In this document: piece by piece, positions 16,944 to 25,553 of the stretch
Numbering within the stretch: the first letter of the stretch is position 1
Layout of the letters: the number at the start of each line of letters is the position of its first letter
Source: Bacteroidales bacterium
Lineage (GTDB): Bacteria; Bacteroidota; Bacteroidia; Bacteroidales; UBA7332
Reading direction: 5' to 3'
DNA length: 64,000 bases
Assembly: GCA_028687995.1 (NCBI GenBank)
Contig: JAQTZA010000001.1
Span: 124,001-188,000 of the forward strand
Notes under the pieces: generated by a model
The model's database searches: none
The model's input: the letters and a program-made list of their open reading frames with translations, nothing else
Told to the model about the DNA's origin: nothing
Program-made: the position numbers and the translations under genes

Positions 16944-17561
16944 ATGAGTGAACATATAGCACATCACGATGAGCACAGAGATGACGCAGGGTCAAAATTA
17001 GGAATGTGGCTCTTTATCTTTACCGAACTTCTTTTGTTTGGGGGTCTTTTCTTAGTCTATTCTGTGTACCGTTTACAATACCATCAAAACTTTCACGAAG
17101 GAAGTTTAGAATTGAGTGTTACAATCGGTGCAATAAATACAATTGCCCTACTCTTTAGTAGTATGACTATCGCCATGGCATTGACGGCAGTGCAAAGACA
17201 GAATAAAAAATTAGCGTTGATTATGATTGGTCTAACGCTATTAATGGCAGCTGTCTTCTTGTTTAACAAATACATCGAATGGGGTGCAAAATTCCACCAC
17301 GGATTATATCCGGGCTCTGAATTGATGGACGGATTAGATAGAGGTCACTTACTGTTTTTTAGCCTCTATTTTTTCATGACTGGATTGCATGCATTTCACA
17401 TTATTGTCGGTATGATATTGTTGACAGTCTGTTTTGTGAAAGTGAAAAGTAATAAGATCAACAATGATCGCTTTGTCTTGTTAGAAAATGGAGCCCTTTA
17501 TTGGCACTTAGTGGATTTGATTTGGATTTTCCTTTTCCCATTGTTGTATTTAATTTCGTAA
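16944..17561 (+). CDS. ctaE: Cytochrome c oxidase subunit III
   Basis: 205 aa with five predicted helices, the short bacterial form. Characteristic sequences include GMWLFIFTELLLFGGLF (residues 20-36), GHLLFFSLYFFMTGLHAFHI near 137, and the C-terminal NGALYWHLVDLIWIFLFPLLY. It stabilises the proton entry side of subunit I. It starts 14 bp after ctaD. Confidence 0.95.
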   Translation: MSEHIAHHDEHRDDAGSKLGMWLFIFTELLLFGGLFLVYSVYRLQYHQNFHEGSLELSVTIGAINTIALLFSSMTIAMALTAVQRQNKKLALIMIGLTLLMAAVFLFNKYIEWGAKFHHGLYPGSELMDGLDRGHLLFFSLYFFMTGLHAFHIIVGMILLTVCFVKVKSNKINNDRFVLLENGALYWHLVDLIWIFLFPLLYLIS

Positions 17562-17577
17562 TATAAAATCTAAGAAT

Positions 17578-17877
17578 ATGTCAAACAAAAATGCTCACGC
17601 AGTTGAACACAGCGGAACAGATTATATGCTTTTAGGTAAAATATTGGTTTTGCTAATGTTCTTTACTTTTGCAACCATTACCATTACAGAGTTAGATTTT
17701 GGCACTTTAACCTTAACCGTTGCGTTGTTGATTGCAGGGGTCAAAAGTTATTTCGTTATAGCCTATTTTATGCACTTAAAGCATGAAGGGTTACTTCTAA
17801 AAATTCTGGTAATTTCAGTGTTTATCCTTTATATTCTAATAGTATTAATCACTCTGATTGACTATTATTACCGTTAG
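17578..17877 (+). CDS. Cytochrome c oxidase subunit IV
   Basis: 99 aa with three transmembrane helices, a typical bacterial subunit IV family protein (TITELDFGTLTLTVALLIAGVKSYFVIAYFMHLKHE). This is an accessory oxidase subunit with no redox centre. It lies 16 bp after subunit III and is followed by a 66-bp gap before subunit II. Confidence 0.9.
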   Translation: MSNKNAHAVEHSGTDYMLLGKILVLLMFFTFATITITELDFGTLTLTVALLIAGVKSYFVIAYFMHLKHEGLLLKILVISVFILYILIVLITLIDYYYR

Positions 17878-17943
17878 TATTCTGTAATAATCAAATGTGA
17901 TTTGTTACGAAATTAAAAATCTTGTTACTTAAATTATACAAAT

Positions 17944-18861
17944 ATGTTTTCAAACGCATCAAACTTTGTTCACGGTGTAGATAATGCATTCTTATTTATA
18001 TTGGGAGTATCGCTCTTCTTTTTGGTTGCATTAACGGCATTAATGATCTACTTTGTCATCCGATACAGTAGAAAAAGACATCCACATGCGGTGCAAATAA
18101 AAGACAATACCGCACTAGAGATCACTTGGATTACGATTCCAATGATACTCGTACTCATCATGTTTTACATGGGTTGGGAAGGATTCCTACCGATGCGTCA
18201 AGCTCCAAAAGATGCGATGCGTGTCGTTGCCATTGGCAAGATGTGGAAATGGGAGTTTCAATATCCTGGCAATAAGTTTGCTGATACTTTGCTTTTGCCA
18301 ATCAATAAACCAGTCAAAATAGATTTGTTTTCACCTGATGTGCTTCATGGATTTTCTGTACCATCATTCAGAATAAAAGAAGACGTAGTACCGGGTAAAA
18401 ATAACTACAGTTGGTTTATTCCTGGAGAAATTGGTGAATACGACCTTTTCTGTACGGTGTATTGTGGTGTTAGTCACTCCTATATGCACGGTATCATCAA
18501 AATCGTGAAACAAGAGGATTATGATAAATGGATTGCAGCGATACCTGTACGTAAAGCGTTACCGAGCAACAATGGATTTAAAGTCCTTGAGAAAAACGGC
18601 TGTGTTGCTTGCCACTCAATCGACGGATCTAAATCTGTTGGACCTACATTCAAAGGAATTTACGGAACATCCGTTGACGTTACTATTGATGGTAAACCAC
18701 AAAAAGTGACGGTTGATGACAAATACATCAAAAGCTCCATCTACGATCCGAACAAAGAGGTTGTTACTGGGTATGTACCAGGCATGATGAAGTCTTACAA
18801 AGATATTATCAAAGAAAACGAGGTTAAAGAGATTAGCGACTATCTGAAAACATTGAAATGA
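17944..18861 (+). CDS. ctaC: Cytochrome c oxidase subunit II with fused cytochrome c (caa3 type)
   Basis: 305 aa. Two N-terminal membrane helices (~15-38 and ~62-82) are followed by the cupredoxin domain. The CuA ligands are C170, C174, H178 and M181 in the stretch CTVYCGVSHSYM, plus the upstream His in DVLHGFSVP. A C-terminal cytochrome c domain has C220-V-A-C223-H224, and Met in GYVPGMMKS is the likely axial ligand. Electrons from the upstream cytochrome would enter at the fused heme. Subunit II normally precedes subunit I; here it comes fourth among the oxidase genes. The stop overlaps the ctaB start (ATGA). Confidence 0.95.
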   Translation: MFSNASNFVHGVDNAFLFILGVSLFFLVALTALMIYFVIRYSRKRHPHAVQIKDNTALEITWITIPMILVLIMFYMGWEGFLPMRQAPKDAMRVVAIGKMWKWEFQYPGNKFADTLLLPINKPVKIDLFSPDVLHGFSVPSFRIKEDVVPGKNNYSWFIPGEIGEYDLFCTVYCGVSHSYMHGIIKIVKQEDYDKWIAAIPVRKALPSNNGFKVLEKNGCVACHSIDGSKSVGPTFKGIYGTSVDVTIDGKPQKVTVDDKYIKSSIYDPNKEVVTGYVPGMMKSYKDIIKENEVKEISDYLKTLK

Positions 18862-19727
18862 GTAAAGTTTCGTTAAAATCACTTTTGGCTCTCATTAAAT
18901 ACAGAGTTTCAATCGCTGTAGCTTTTACTGCGGTAACTGGTTATGTGGTCTATACTCATAGTGTAGATGCCAAACTGTTGCTGATGATTCTCGGTGTATT
19001 TCTGCTGGCTAGTGGAGCAAGTGCGCTAAACGAATGGCAAGAGAGTGAATTTGATGCCTTGATGGAGCGTACCAAAATGCGTCCCATTCCTACTGGAGAG
19101 ATGAGTTCGAAGGTTGGTTTACAGATTTCACTGATATTTATTCTTTTAGGAACTGCATGTTTGTATTTTTTCTTCGGAACGATTACGGCGTTGCTCGGAC
19201 TGAGCAACATTGTGTGGTACAATCTAATTTACACAAAGCTGAAACGAGTAACTCCATTTGCAGTAGTTCCCGGCTCAATGGTTGGAGCCATTCCAGTGTT
19301 GATTGGTTGGTGCGGTGCTGGTGGTAATATATTGGATCCGACAGCCATCTTCATAGCCTTCTTCATGTTTATTTGGCAGATTCCTCACTTTTGGTTGTTG
19401 ATGTTTAAATATGGGAAGCAATATGAAGAGGCCGGTTTTCCAACGATCAATCAGACTATCAATCCAAAAATGTTGAAATTAGTGATTTTCTCGTGGATTG
19501 TGGCTACTTCGTTTTCGTCTATCATTGTTCCGTTGTTTTTGGTTCAGATTTCATGGGCATTCTTTGTTGCTATTTTTGCTTTAAACATCTTGTTTATCGC
19601 CTTCTTTGTAAAACTATCGTTTGGGAATGTAGAAGAGCTAAGTTTCAGAAAGTCATTCATTAGCATCAATATCTACATGATGATATTTATGATTATGCTG
19701 ATTGCGTTTCATCTTTATACTGCATAA
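18858..19727 (+). CDS. ctaB: Heme O synthase (protoheme IX farnesyltransferase)
   Basis: 289 aa, a UbiA-family membrane prenyltransferase with about eight helices. It adds farnesyl to heme b to form heme O for the oxidase. The first Asp-rich region reads SALNEWQESEFDALMERTKMRPIPTG near residue 55, with NExxxxEFD in place of the common NxxxDxxxD. It overlaps ctaC by 4 bp, so it is translationally coupled, and is the last gene of the operon. No heme A synthase (ctaA) is in the window. Confidence 0.94.
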   Translation: MSKVSLKSLLALIKYRVSIAVAFTAVTGYVVYTHSVDAKLLLMILGVFLLASGASALNEWQESEFDALMERTKMRPIPTGEMSSKVGLQISLIFILLGTACLYFFFGTITALLGLSNIVWYNLIYTKLKRVTPFAVVPGSMVGAIPVLIGWCGAGGNILDPTAIFIAFFMFIWQIPHFWLLMFKYGKQYEEAGFPTINQTINPKMLKLVIFSWIVATSFSSIIVPLFLVQISWAFFVAIFALNILFIAFFVKLSFGNVEELSFRKSFISINIYMMIFMIMLIAFHLYTA

Positions 19728-19796
19728 ATTTCACTTTTAAAGTTCGATAAAGAAGATTCTGCATAAAAAGTAATATATTTGATTTTGAAATAGATT

Positions 19797-19830
19797 AAGG
19801 AAGTTAAATTTTCATTTAGCTTCCTTTTTC
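19797..19830 (+). terminator. Terminator of the respiratory operon
   Basis: AAGGAAGTTAAA pairs with TTTAGCTTCCTT (one G-U) across a short loop and runs into TTTTT. It lies about 70 bp after the ctaB stop and just before the GSCFA gene. Confidence 0.85.
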
Positions 19831-19845
19831 GTTTAAACTATCGAG

Positions 19846-20838
19846 ATGCAATTTCAGACACCCGTTTCCATCATTCCCTCTCCTACACCAATTGATTACA
19901 GTGAAAAACTGATGTTATTTGGCTCTTGTTTTGCTGAAAATATGGGAGAAAAACTCACGAACTATAAATTTCAGGTCGATATCAATCCATTTGGAATCCT
20001 GTATAATCCACTGTCAGTAAAATCGGCAGTAATGGATTTAATCAATCAACGTGTATTCTCAGAATCTGATTTATTTGAGAATCAAGGTACATATCATAGC
20101 TTCTCCCATCACTCTAGATTCTCATCTGTTAACATTCAAGATTGCCTAGGACAGATTAATGATCGGATGGTGAGTTCCTCTAACTGGTTGCGTGAAACAG
20201 ATAGAATCATTTTTACTTTTGGAACAGCTTTTATTTACTTTTTACAAGAGTCAGGAGCTGTTGTAAGCAATTGCCATAAATTGCCTGAAAAGACATTCAA
20301 GAGAGAGCGCATAAGTGTTGAAAAAATAGTGAGTGAGTGGAAAACTTTGATTGACACTCTTCGTGAGATTAATTCGAATATACAAATTCTGTTCACCGTT
20401 AGTCCTATTCGTCATTGGAAAGATGGTGCTCACGAAAACCAACTCAGTAAAGCGACACTGTTATTGGCGATCCATCAATTGATGATCGAATTTGACTGTT
20501 GCTGCTATTTTCCTGCTTACGAAATAGTGATGGATGAATTGCGCGATTATCGTTTTTATGCTGAGGATATGATTCACCCATCCAACCAAACGATTGATTA
20601 TATTTGGAGTCGATTCGCCGAAACACAGATTTCGAAAGAGTCGAACCAACTGATGACAGAATGGCAAACGGTGCAAAAAGGATTGGCTCATCGACCATAC
20701 AATCCGAAATCAGAAACATACAAACATTTTTTGGAGCAAAACCTTCAAAAATTGAAACAACTATCCAAAAAATCGCCTTACTTTGCAGTATCAGCTGAAA
20801 TAAATCAGCTCCACGAGCAACTCAAATCATTTGAATAG
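19846..20838 (+). CDS. GSCFA domain protein (SGNH-like hydrolase)
   Basis: 330 aa. The name-giving motif GSCFA is at residues 26-30 (MLFGSCFAENMG). A later block (FTVSPIRHWKDGAHENQLSKATLLLA) and DMIHPSNQTIDYIW give the Asp/His pair typical of the SGNH/GDSL-like fold. There is no signal peptide. The substrate is unknown; the family is widespread in Bacteroidota and Proteobacteria. It lies 2 bp upstream of murF-alr, suggesting a link with the cell envelope. Confidence 0.88.
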   Translation: MQFQTPVSIIPSPTPIDYSEKLMLFGSCFAENMGEKLTNYKFQVDINPFGILYNPLSVKSAVMDLINQRVFSESDLFENQGTYHSFSHHSRFSSVNIQDCLGQINDRMVSSSNWLRETDRIIFTFGTAFIYFLQESGAVVSNCHKLPEKTFKRERISVEKIVSEWKTLIDTLREINSNIQILFTVSPIRHWKDGAHENQLSKATLLLAIHQLMIEFDCCCYFPAYEIVMDELRDYRFYAEDMIHPSNQTIDYIWSRFAETQISKESNQLMTEWQTVQKGLAHRPYNPKSETYKHFLEQNLQKLKQLSKKSPYFAVSAEINQLHEQLKSFE

Positions 20839-20840
20839 AA

Positions 20841-23309
20841 ATGACCTACTCTATCCACGAAATTGCCCAAATACTTCATCTGAATGTTTCAGGACTTCAA
20901 TCGGGTACAATCTCGATACTTCTAACGGATAGTCGTTCTCTCTCATTTCCTCAAGAAACTCTTTTTTTTGCTCTCAAAACCAAACAAAACGACGGACACA
21001 AATATATTTCTGAGCTTTACGATAAAGGGGTTCGAAATTTCGTCATCAATAAAGAGTGTAAACTGCCGCAAGACTTAATCGAAGCAAATTTATTGGTTGT
21101 AAACGACACATTATCTGCACTTCAACAAATCGCAGCCTTCCATCGCAAACGATTTGACATACCAACGATAGGCATCACTGGAAGCAATGGCAAAACAGTA
21201 GTCAAGGAGTGGCTCTACCAACTTCTCAATCAAGATAAACGCATCATTCGCTCACCAAGAAGTTATAATTCTCAAATCGGAGTTCCTATTTCCGTTTGGC
21301 AATTAGACAAAGATGCTGAACTGGCTATCTTCGAAGCAGGCATTTCAAAACCCAATGAGATGGAACAATTGGAGAAGATTATCGCACCAACCATCGGAAT
21401 ATTTACCAATCTAGGTAATGCTCATCAGGAAGGTTTTTCTTCTTTGGAACAAAAGTGTCTTGAGAAATTAAAACTTTTCGAAAACACTGAAACACTCATT
21501 TTTGAATACGACGAGCCATTGATTCGCAAAGCAATTGAATCTGAAGTCAAATGCAAAAATCTAATTTCTTGGTCAAGAAAACGGAAAGATGTAGCGCTAT
21601 ATTTACCATCAATAGCTAAAAAAGAGCAATCAACAGTCATTCATTACAACTATCTCTCGGTGATTGAAGATTATTGTGAAATTCCTTTCACAGAAGATGC
21701 AAACATCGAAAATGCCATTCATTGTCTGGCAACACTGATTTATTTGGGCATTCAACCCAATGTCATTCGGGAGAAAATGAAGAATCTTCATTCGGTGGCC
21801 ATGCGACTCGAAGTGAAAGAGGGAATTCACAATTGCTTAATCATTGATGACACTTATAATCTCGATATCAACTCATTGGATTTGGCACTCGATTTTTTGG
21901 CTCGTCGTGCACAAGGGTCCGATTTATCACGCACATTAATCCTTTCGGATCTTCAACAAACAGGAAAAAATACCAAAACTCTTTATCGGGAAATCGCCAA
22001 TCTCATTGAGCAAAAAGGCGTACAACGCCTCATTGGCATTGGTGAAAACATCTCCGATTTCGCATCATTATTTGAAGTGAGCAAGTCGTTTTATCCGACT
22101 ACAGAGGCTTTTCTAACGTCGCGAGAATCAGTTGATTTTCAGCGCGAAATCATCCTAGTGAAAGGAGCACGTGAGTTTCATTTCGAACAAATCTCCGACT
22201 TTTTACAGCTAAAAGTGCACGAAACCATTCTCGAGGTAAACCTCGATGCCATCGTTCACAACCTCAATTTCTACCGAAATAAGCTGCAACCAAACACCAA
22301 AATGATTTGCATGGTCAAAGCATTTGGTTACGGAGCAGGTTCGTATGAATTGGCAAAGACGCTGCAAGAGCACCGCTGCGATTATTTGGCTGTGGCAGTG
22401 GCAGATGAAGGAGCAGAACTACGCAAAGCTGGAATCTACCTACCAATAATGGTAATGAATCCTGAATTCAGCAGCTTTCAAGTGATATTTGCGAACGACC
22501 TCGAACCTGAGGTGTACAGTTTCAAACTGTTGAGAGCATTGATTCGTGCAGCAGAAATTCAGGGATTGAGCCACTACCCGATCCACATCAAAATCGATTC
22601 GGGAATGCACCGACTTGGTTTTCTACCCAACGAAATAGAAGAGCTTGCTAACCTACTCAGCAGTCAATCTGCACTCAAAGTAAAATCAGTTTTCTCACAC
22701 CTTTCAGGCAGCGATAGCGAACAATTCGACGACTACACCAACCATCAGATTGAGATGTTCACCACCAGTGCCAACTTGCTCGAACAAGGCGTTCGTTATA
22801 AATCGATGCGCCACATTCTCAACTCGGGTGGTATCGAACGATTTGCCGACAGTCAGATGGACATGGTGCGACTGGGCATCGGATTATACGGTGTCAGCGC
22901 ATCTGGCGCAGAAGGACTACGCAGTGTCAGCACACTCAAAACCACCATTCTACAAATTAAACACATCGCCGCTGGTGAATCAGTTGGGTACAGCCGCAAA
23001 TGGACTCTCAACCGTGATTCGCGCGTTGGCTGTTTACCAATTGGCTATGCCGACGGACTCGATCGTCACCTTAGCAATGGCGTGGGCGAAGTAATGGTGA
23101 ACGGCAAACGTGCGCCCATCATCGGCAATATCTGCATGGACATCACGATGATTGATCTCACCGACATCGCTGCCGAAGAGGGTGACTCTGCTATAATTTT
23201 TGGAGAAAATATTCCGGTTACCGAAATGGCCGAGAAGCTCGGTACTATTGCCTACGAAATTATCACATCTATCTCTTCAAGGGTAAAAAGGGTTTATTTT
23301 AGGGAGTAG
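20841..23309 (+). CDS. murF-alr: Fused UDP-MurNAc-tripeptide:D-Ala-D-Ala ligase / alanine racemase
   Basis: 822 aa. The N-terminal ~455 residues are a MurF ligase with the ATP loop GSNGKTVVKEW (Lys118) and DDTYNLDINSLDLAL near 338. The C-terminal half from ~458 is a PLP alanine racemase with the PLP lysine Lys493 in MVKAFGYGAG and the catalytic Tyr region GYSRKWTLN. The fusion couples production of D-Ala with its use in the peptidoglycan precursor and is characteristic of Bacteroidota. The small beta barrel (SRVGCLPIGYADGLDR...GNICMDITMID) is complete. It follows the GSCFA gene closely and is followed by a converging toxin-antitoxin pair. Confidence 0.96.
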   Translation: MTYSIHEIAQILHLNVSGLQSGTISILLTDSRSLSFPQETLFFALKTKQNDGHKYISELYDKGVRNFVINKECKLPQDLIEANLLVVNDTLSALQQIAAFHRKRFDIPTIGITGSNGKTVVKEWLYQLLNQDKRIIRSPRSYNSQIGVPISVWQLDKDAELAIFEAGISKPNEMEQLEKIIAPTIGIFTNLGNAHQEGFSSLEQKCLEKLKLFENTETLIFEYDEPLIRKAIESEVKCKNLISWSRKRKDVALYLPSIAKKEQSTVIHYNYLSVIEDYCEIPFTEDANIENAIHCLATLIYLGIQPNVIREKMKNLHSVAMRLEVKEGIHNCLIIDDTYNLDINSLDLALDFLARRAQGSDLSRTLILSDLQQTGKNTKTLYREIANLIEQKGVQRLIGIGENISDFASLFEVSKSFYPTTEAFLTSRESVDFQREIILVKGAREFHFEQISDFLQLKVHETILEVNLDAIVHNLNFYRNKLQPNTKMICMVKAFGYGAGSYELAKTLQEHRCDYLAVAVADEGAELRKAGIYLPIMVMNPEFSSFQVIFANDLEPEVYSFKLLRALIRAAEIQGLSHYPIHIKIDSGMHRLGFLPNEIEELANLLSSQSALKVKSVFSHLSGSDSEQFDDYTNHQIEMFTTSANLLEQGVRYKSMRHILNSGGIERFADSQMDMVRLGIGLYGVSASGAEGLRSVSTLKTTILQIKHIAAGESVGYSRKWTLNRDSRVGCLPIGYADGLDRHLSNGVGEVMVNGKRAPIIGNICMDITMIDLTDIAAEEGDSAIIFGENIPVTEMAEKLGTIAYEIITSISSRVKRVYFRE

Positions 23310-23324
23310 AAAGCTGTCAATCAA

Positions 23325-23627
23325 TTAAAAACTCAGCTTTTTAGGGTTTTGTCTGTTATCGAAAAGGCGGACGACCTCTATTTTATTACTTGTTTCACGA
23401 TAATAAAGCGTGTTGTGCTTAGTAACTACACATTTGCGAACCTTTTTCTTTTTGTTGATTTCGGGATAAAGCTTGGGTCGATGCGCAATAGTTTGTAATT
23501 GATTGTCTACTAAATCAATGAAATGAATAGCTATCTGACTATTCCATTTCTGAAATAGATAATCGAGTATTTGGTTAAAATCGGAAGATGCAAGAATAGA
23601 CCAAACAATTGGTTTATTTGTTTTCAT
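23325..23627 (-). CDS. RelE/ParE-family toxin
   Basis: 100 aa from the ATG at 23627; an upstream in-frame ATG adds 18 residues that overlap the antitoxin and look uncharacteristic. The ParE-like pattern is ILASSDFNQILDYLFQKWNSQIAIHFIDLVDNQLQTIAHRPKLYPEI, then VRKCVVTKHNTLYYRETSNKIEVVRLFDNRQNP. Such toxins inhibit gyrase (ParE) or cleave mRNA (RelE); the sequence alone does not decide. Its start overlaps the end of the antitoxin gene by 14 bp, the usual arrangement. It ends 15 bp from the converging murF-alr. Confidence 0.85.
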   Translation of the reverse strand: MKTNKPIVWSILASSDFNQILDYLFQKWNSQIAIHFIDLVDNQLQTIAHRPKLYPEINKKKKVRKCVVTKHNTLYYRETSNKIEVVRLFDNRQNPKKLSF

Positions 23628-23862
23628 ATTTCTCTCTTGCTTGGCTAATGACGCTTGAGTGATATATTGCCTCGCCATCATTTAATTGTTGAAGCGCAGC
23701 CTCTATCCCCTCTTTTTCTGCTTCTAAGAGATTATCCCATTCTTCTTCATTGTTTTGGCTATTCACAAAATTTTTGAGAATGCCATACAACTCTTTTAAT
23801 TTGCTGCCATCAAGCGAATCGACTTCACGAAATATGGCAAGTTTTAGCTCTTCTGTGCTCAT
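23614..23862 (-). CDS. Antitoxin partner of the RelE/ParE toxin
   Basis: 82 aa from the ATG at 23862 (MSTEELKLAIFREVDSLDG); 23 extra residues from an earlier ATG look unlike the family. It is small, acidic and helical (NNEEEWDNLLEAEKEGIEAALQQLNDGEAI), with a C-terminal tail likely to wrap the toxin. It is an addiction-module antitoxin of the Bacteroidota type and precedes and overlaps its toxin. It probably represses its own promoter, as is usual for such pairs. No DNA-binding motif is clear. Confidence 0.75.
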   Translation of the reverse strand: MSTEELKLAIFREVDSLDGSKLKELYGILKNFVNSQNNEEEWDNLLEAEKEGIEAALQQLNDGEAIYHSSVISQAREKYENK

Positions 23863-24069
23863 CTGAATACAAATTATAGTTGAGGGATTGCTTCTGATTG
23901 TTTTTTCAATCATGCAAATATAATTACTCAATTTGAAACTGCTTTCGTATTTTGCAAGTTAATTCATTTCCAACGGTCAATAAATAGTAAAAGTGGATTC
24001 GGCGTCTGTTTTCAAACGAGGAATCCATCATTAGTTTTCTGCGGACGGCTTCGGATGCTTAGCGGACGG

Positions 24070-24252
24070 CTACAAATCGTTAGCATTCTTGTTTGTTCTG
24101 TAACGATATAAGATGAATGCCTCAGCTAATGATATTAGATTAAATAAGATCGCTGCTAGCATAGTGTTCTCTACTTTGGAAAAGTAAAATAAGAATCCTG
24201 TTTGTAGTGCGAAGACTCCGTATAGTAGAAGGAGTTGGCTGATTTTTTTCAA
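24070..24252 (-). CDS. Possible small two-helix membrane protein
   Basis: 60 aa if translation begins at the TTG at 24252, six bases past the stop of the preceding small ORF. The sequence LLLLYGVFALQTGFLFYF and MLAAILFNLISLAEAFIL gives two hydrophobic helices ending in RYRTNKNANDL. The alternative ATG at 24336 would overlap the neighbour by about 80 bp. No known family. Neighbouring debris (toxin-antitoxin, KilA-N remnant) suggests an accessory origin. Confidence 0.4.
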   Translation of the reverse strand: MKKISQLLLLYGVFALQTGFLFYFSKVENTMLAAILFNLISLAEAFILYRYRTNKNANDL

Positions 24253-24257
24253 TTGTA

Positions 24258-24440
24258 TTATAGAGAAAAAATACCTAGTAAGCTGAAAGTCAGGTAAAAT
24301 AAAACTAGAAAAATGGCGGCAATTTGTGGCGGCCATTCTGTTCGTGAAGCGGGCATATCTATTGAATCGTAAATGGAATATGCAACAATTGCTACTAATA
24401 TAATGACAACCGTGACTATTATATTTTTTAGTAAAACCAT
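24258..24440 (-). CDS. Possible small two-helix membrane protein
   Basis: 60 aa from the ATG at 24440 (MVLLKNIIVTVVIILVAIVAY); an upstream ATG at 24470 would add a charged decapeptide. Two hydrophobic helices are separated by a short polar loop (DSIDMPASRTEWPP). I do not recognise a family. It is arranged in tandem with the small ORF at 24070-24252 and may be co-translated with it. Confidence 0.45.
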   Translation of the reverse strand: MVLLKNIIVTVVIILVAIVAYSIYDSIDMPASRTEWPPQIAAIFLVLFYLTFSLLGIFSL

Positions 24441-24556
24441 TTTAATAACAATTTTTGTCGATGAATACAATTCCAGATTACACTTTTAGTATGATTGTCG
24501 GTGAGTTATATTTTGAATCTTACGCCTAACAATCGACTTGAAATATTATGTTTGTA

Positions 24557-24844
24557 TTAACCAATGCCAGTTCGGTCTATCCATTGTTTCACCGAAAGCA
24601 CAAAATTATTTCCTCCAGCTGTGTTTTTAATTGTACCGAATTCGGTATAATTAAAATTAGGATTATACATTGCTTCCCATTCGCCGATGTATTCAATCGT
24701 GTTTTTCAAACTCAACCATTTGATAATAACAACTTCCTCCATCTAGCTATTTGCCATATCGGTAAGTGAGATATAATCTTCATTGTTATGAGAATAAATA
24801 AGAATCTCTTTGTCGTCAATCTGTATGGTTTTGTTTTGAGCCAC
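24557..24844 (-). pseudogene. Broken KilA-N domain gene
   Basis: Reading the minus strand from GTG at 24844 gives KTIQIDDKEILIYSHNNED, then YISLTDMANS, an in-frame TAG, then MEEVVIIKWLSLKNTIEYI, GEWEAMYNPNFNYTEFGTI and KNTAGGNNFVLSVKQWIDRTG, then a stop. This follows the KilA-N (phage-type DNA-binding) domain in order: SLTD, the NTIE-LG-WE block, the NPNFN-EF block and the FxLSxKxWI block. Intact relatives continue past this point with an IGIISK-like segment and a longer C-terminal part, which are missing. The internal stop and the truncation make it a remnant. Confidence 0.75.
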
Positions 24845-24928
24845 TGTGTTTTTATTGATTGTATTTACTTGAACTATAAAAGTTTACGCTTTTCTGAATA
24901 TTTTCTAAAATGGATTGGCCAGCGGACT

Positions 24929-25202
24929 AACCGATACAAAAATAACAATTAACCTGAGTTCGGGATAAGAGTTTGTTATTTAATTCTCTAACTGCTTAAA
25001 AATAAGGCAATAAGGTCTAAATTAGACTCGTTAACACGGCTACTAAGGTTAAAAAAGTTAGCAAATAAGGTCTTAACCTTAGTAGAAATCGAAATTTATA
25101 CCGCCATCAACCTTATTACCTTATTGATAATATTGATTATTAATCATTTATAATCTTTCTTATCCCGAACTCAGGTAATTAGTTTTTATTTTTGTATCGG
25201 TT
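24929..25202. mobile_element. MITE-like element with ~41-bp terminal inverted repeats
   Basis: The left arm at 24929-24969 (AACCGATACAAAAATAAC ... GAGTTCGGGATAAG) is the near-exact reverse complement of the right arm at 25159-25202 (CTTATCCCGAACTC ... TTTTTGTATCGGTT). The differences are a few bases and two or three inserted bases. The 189-bp interior has no ORF and contains shorter inverted motifs (AAGGTCTTAACCTT). A related arm sequence occurs at 187-206. This is consistent with a non-autonomous miniature transposable element; no transposase is nearby. Confidence 0.65.
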
Positions 25203-25319
25203 TAAAAGAATATTTTAACACACATTTATCGTGGTACAAGAAAAGGCAACCCATCAATCCGATGCATTGCCTTTTCAGTTATTCAATCCCGATAATTATC
25301 GGGATCAGTTACTCAATAT

Positions 25320-25417
25320 TTAATATTTCAGCCATTTCCACAACTCCTTATAGTTCACCTTTTTGCCACACATTAGAATGCCGGTACGGTATATTTTGGC
25401 AGCCATGCGGGCAAATA
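25320..25417 (-). pseudogene. 3'-terminal fragment of an ABC-2 permease gene (paralogue of 27171-28472)
   Basis: The minus strand encodes MAAKIYRTGILMCGKKV followed by NYKELWKWLKY and a stop, which matches the C terminus of the intact permease (AAKIYRTGILMYGKKV, SYKELWKWLKY, stop) with only a few changes. Upstream an in-frame stop ends the similarity after about 32 codons. The fragment therefore derives from a second copy of the permease gene, or from a partial duplication, now separated from the intact gene by the antiporter. Confidence 0.8.
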
Positions 25418-25553
25418 TAAGGGGATATTACCTATATATTTGCTGCTAATTTATTACTCAAGTTAAGAGGATTTTTTCAGTACCCTCACACATTGTCCCT
25501 CCCATTTTCGATATAATTTTTCTATGAGCTACGATAGTACAAAATCAACTCGG

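Larger units (their letters stand above)
24845..25553. other. Gene-free stretch with a MITE-like element, permease fragment and hairpins
   Basis: No intact gene. It contains the inverted-repeat element (24929-25202), a hairpin GAAAAGGCAA/TTGCCTTTTC at about 25239-25276, the perfect 20-bp palindrome ATCCCGATAATTATCGGGAT at 25286-25305, and a fragment of an ABC permease gene (25320-25417). The remainder up to the antiporter stop (25554) shows nothing further. Confidence 0.7.

Noticed and set aside
24557..24844. KilA-N sequence as evidence for a prophage
   Set aside because: It is a single broken gene; no integrase, capsid, terminase or attachment sites are visible nearby.
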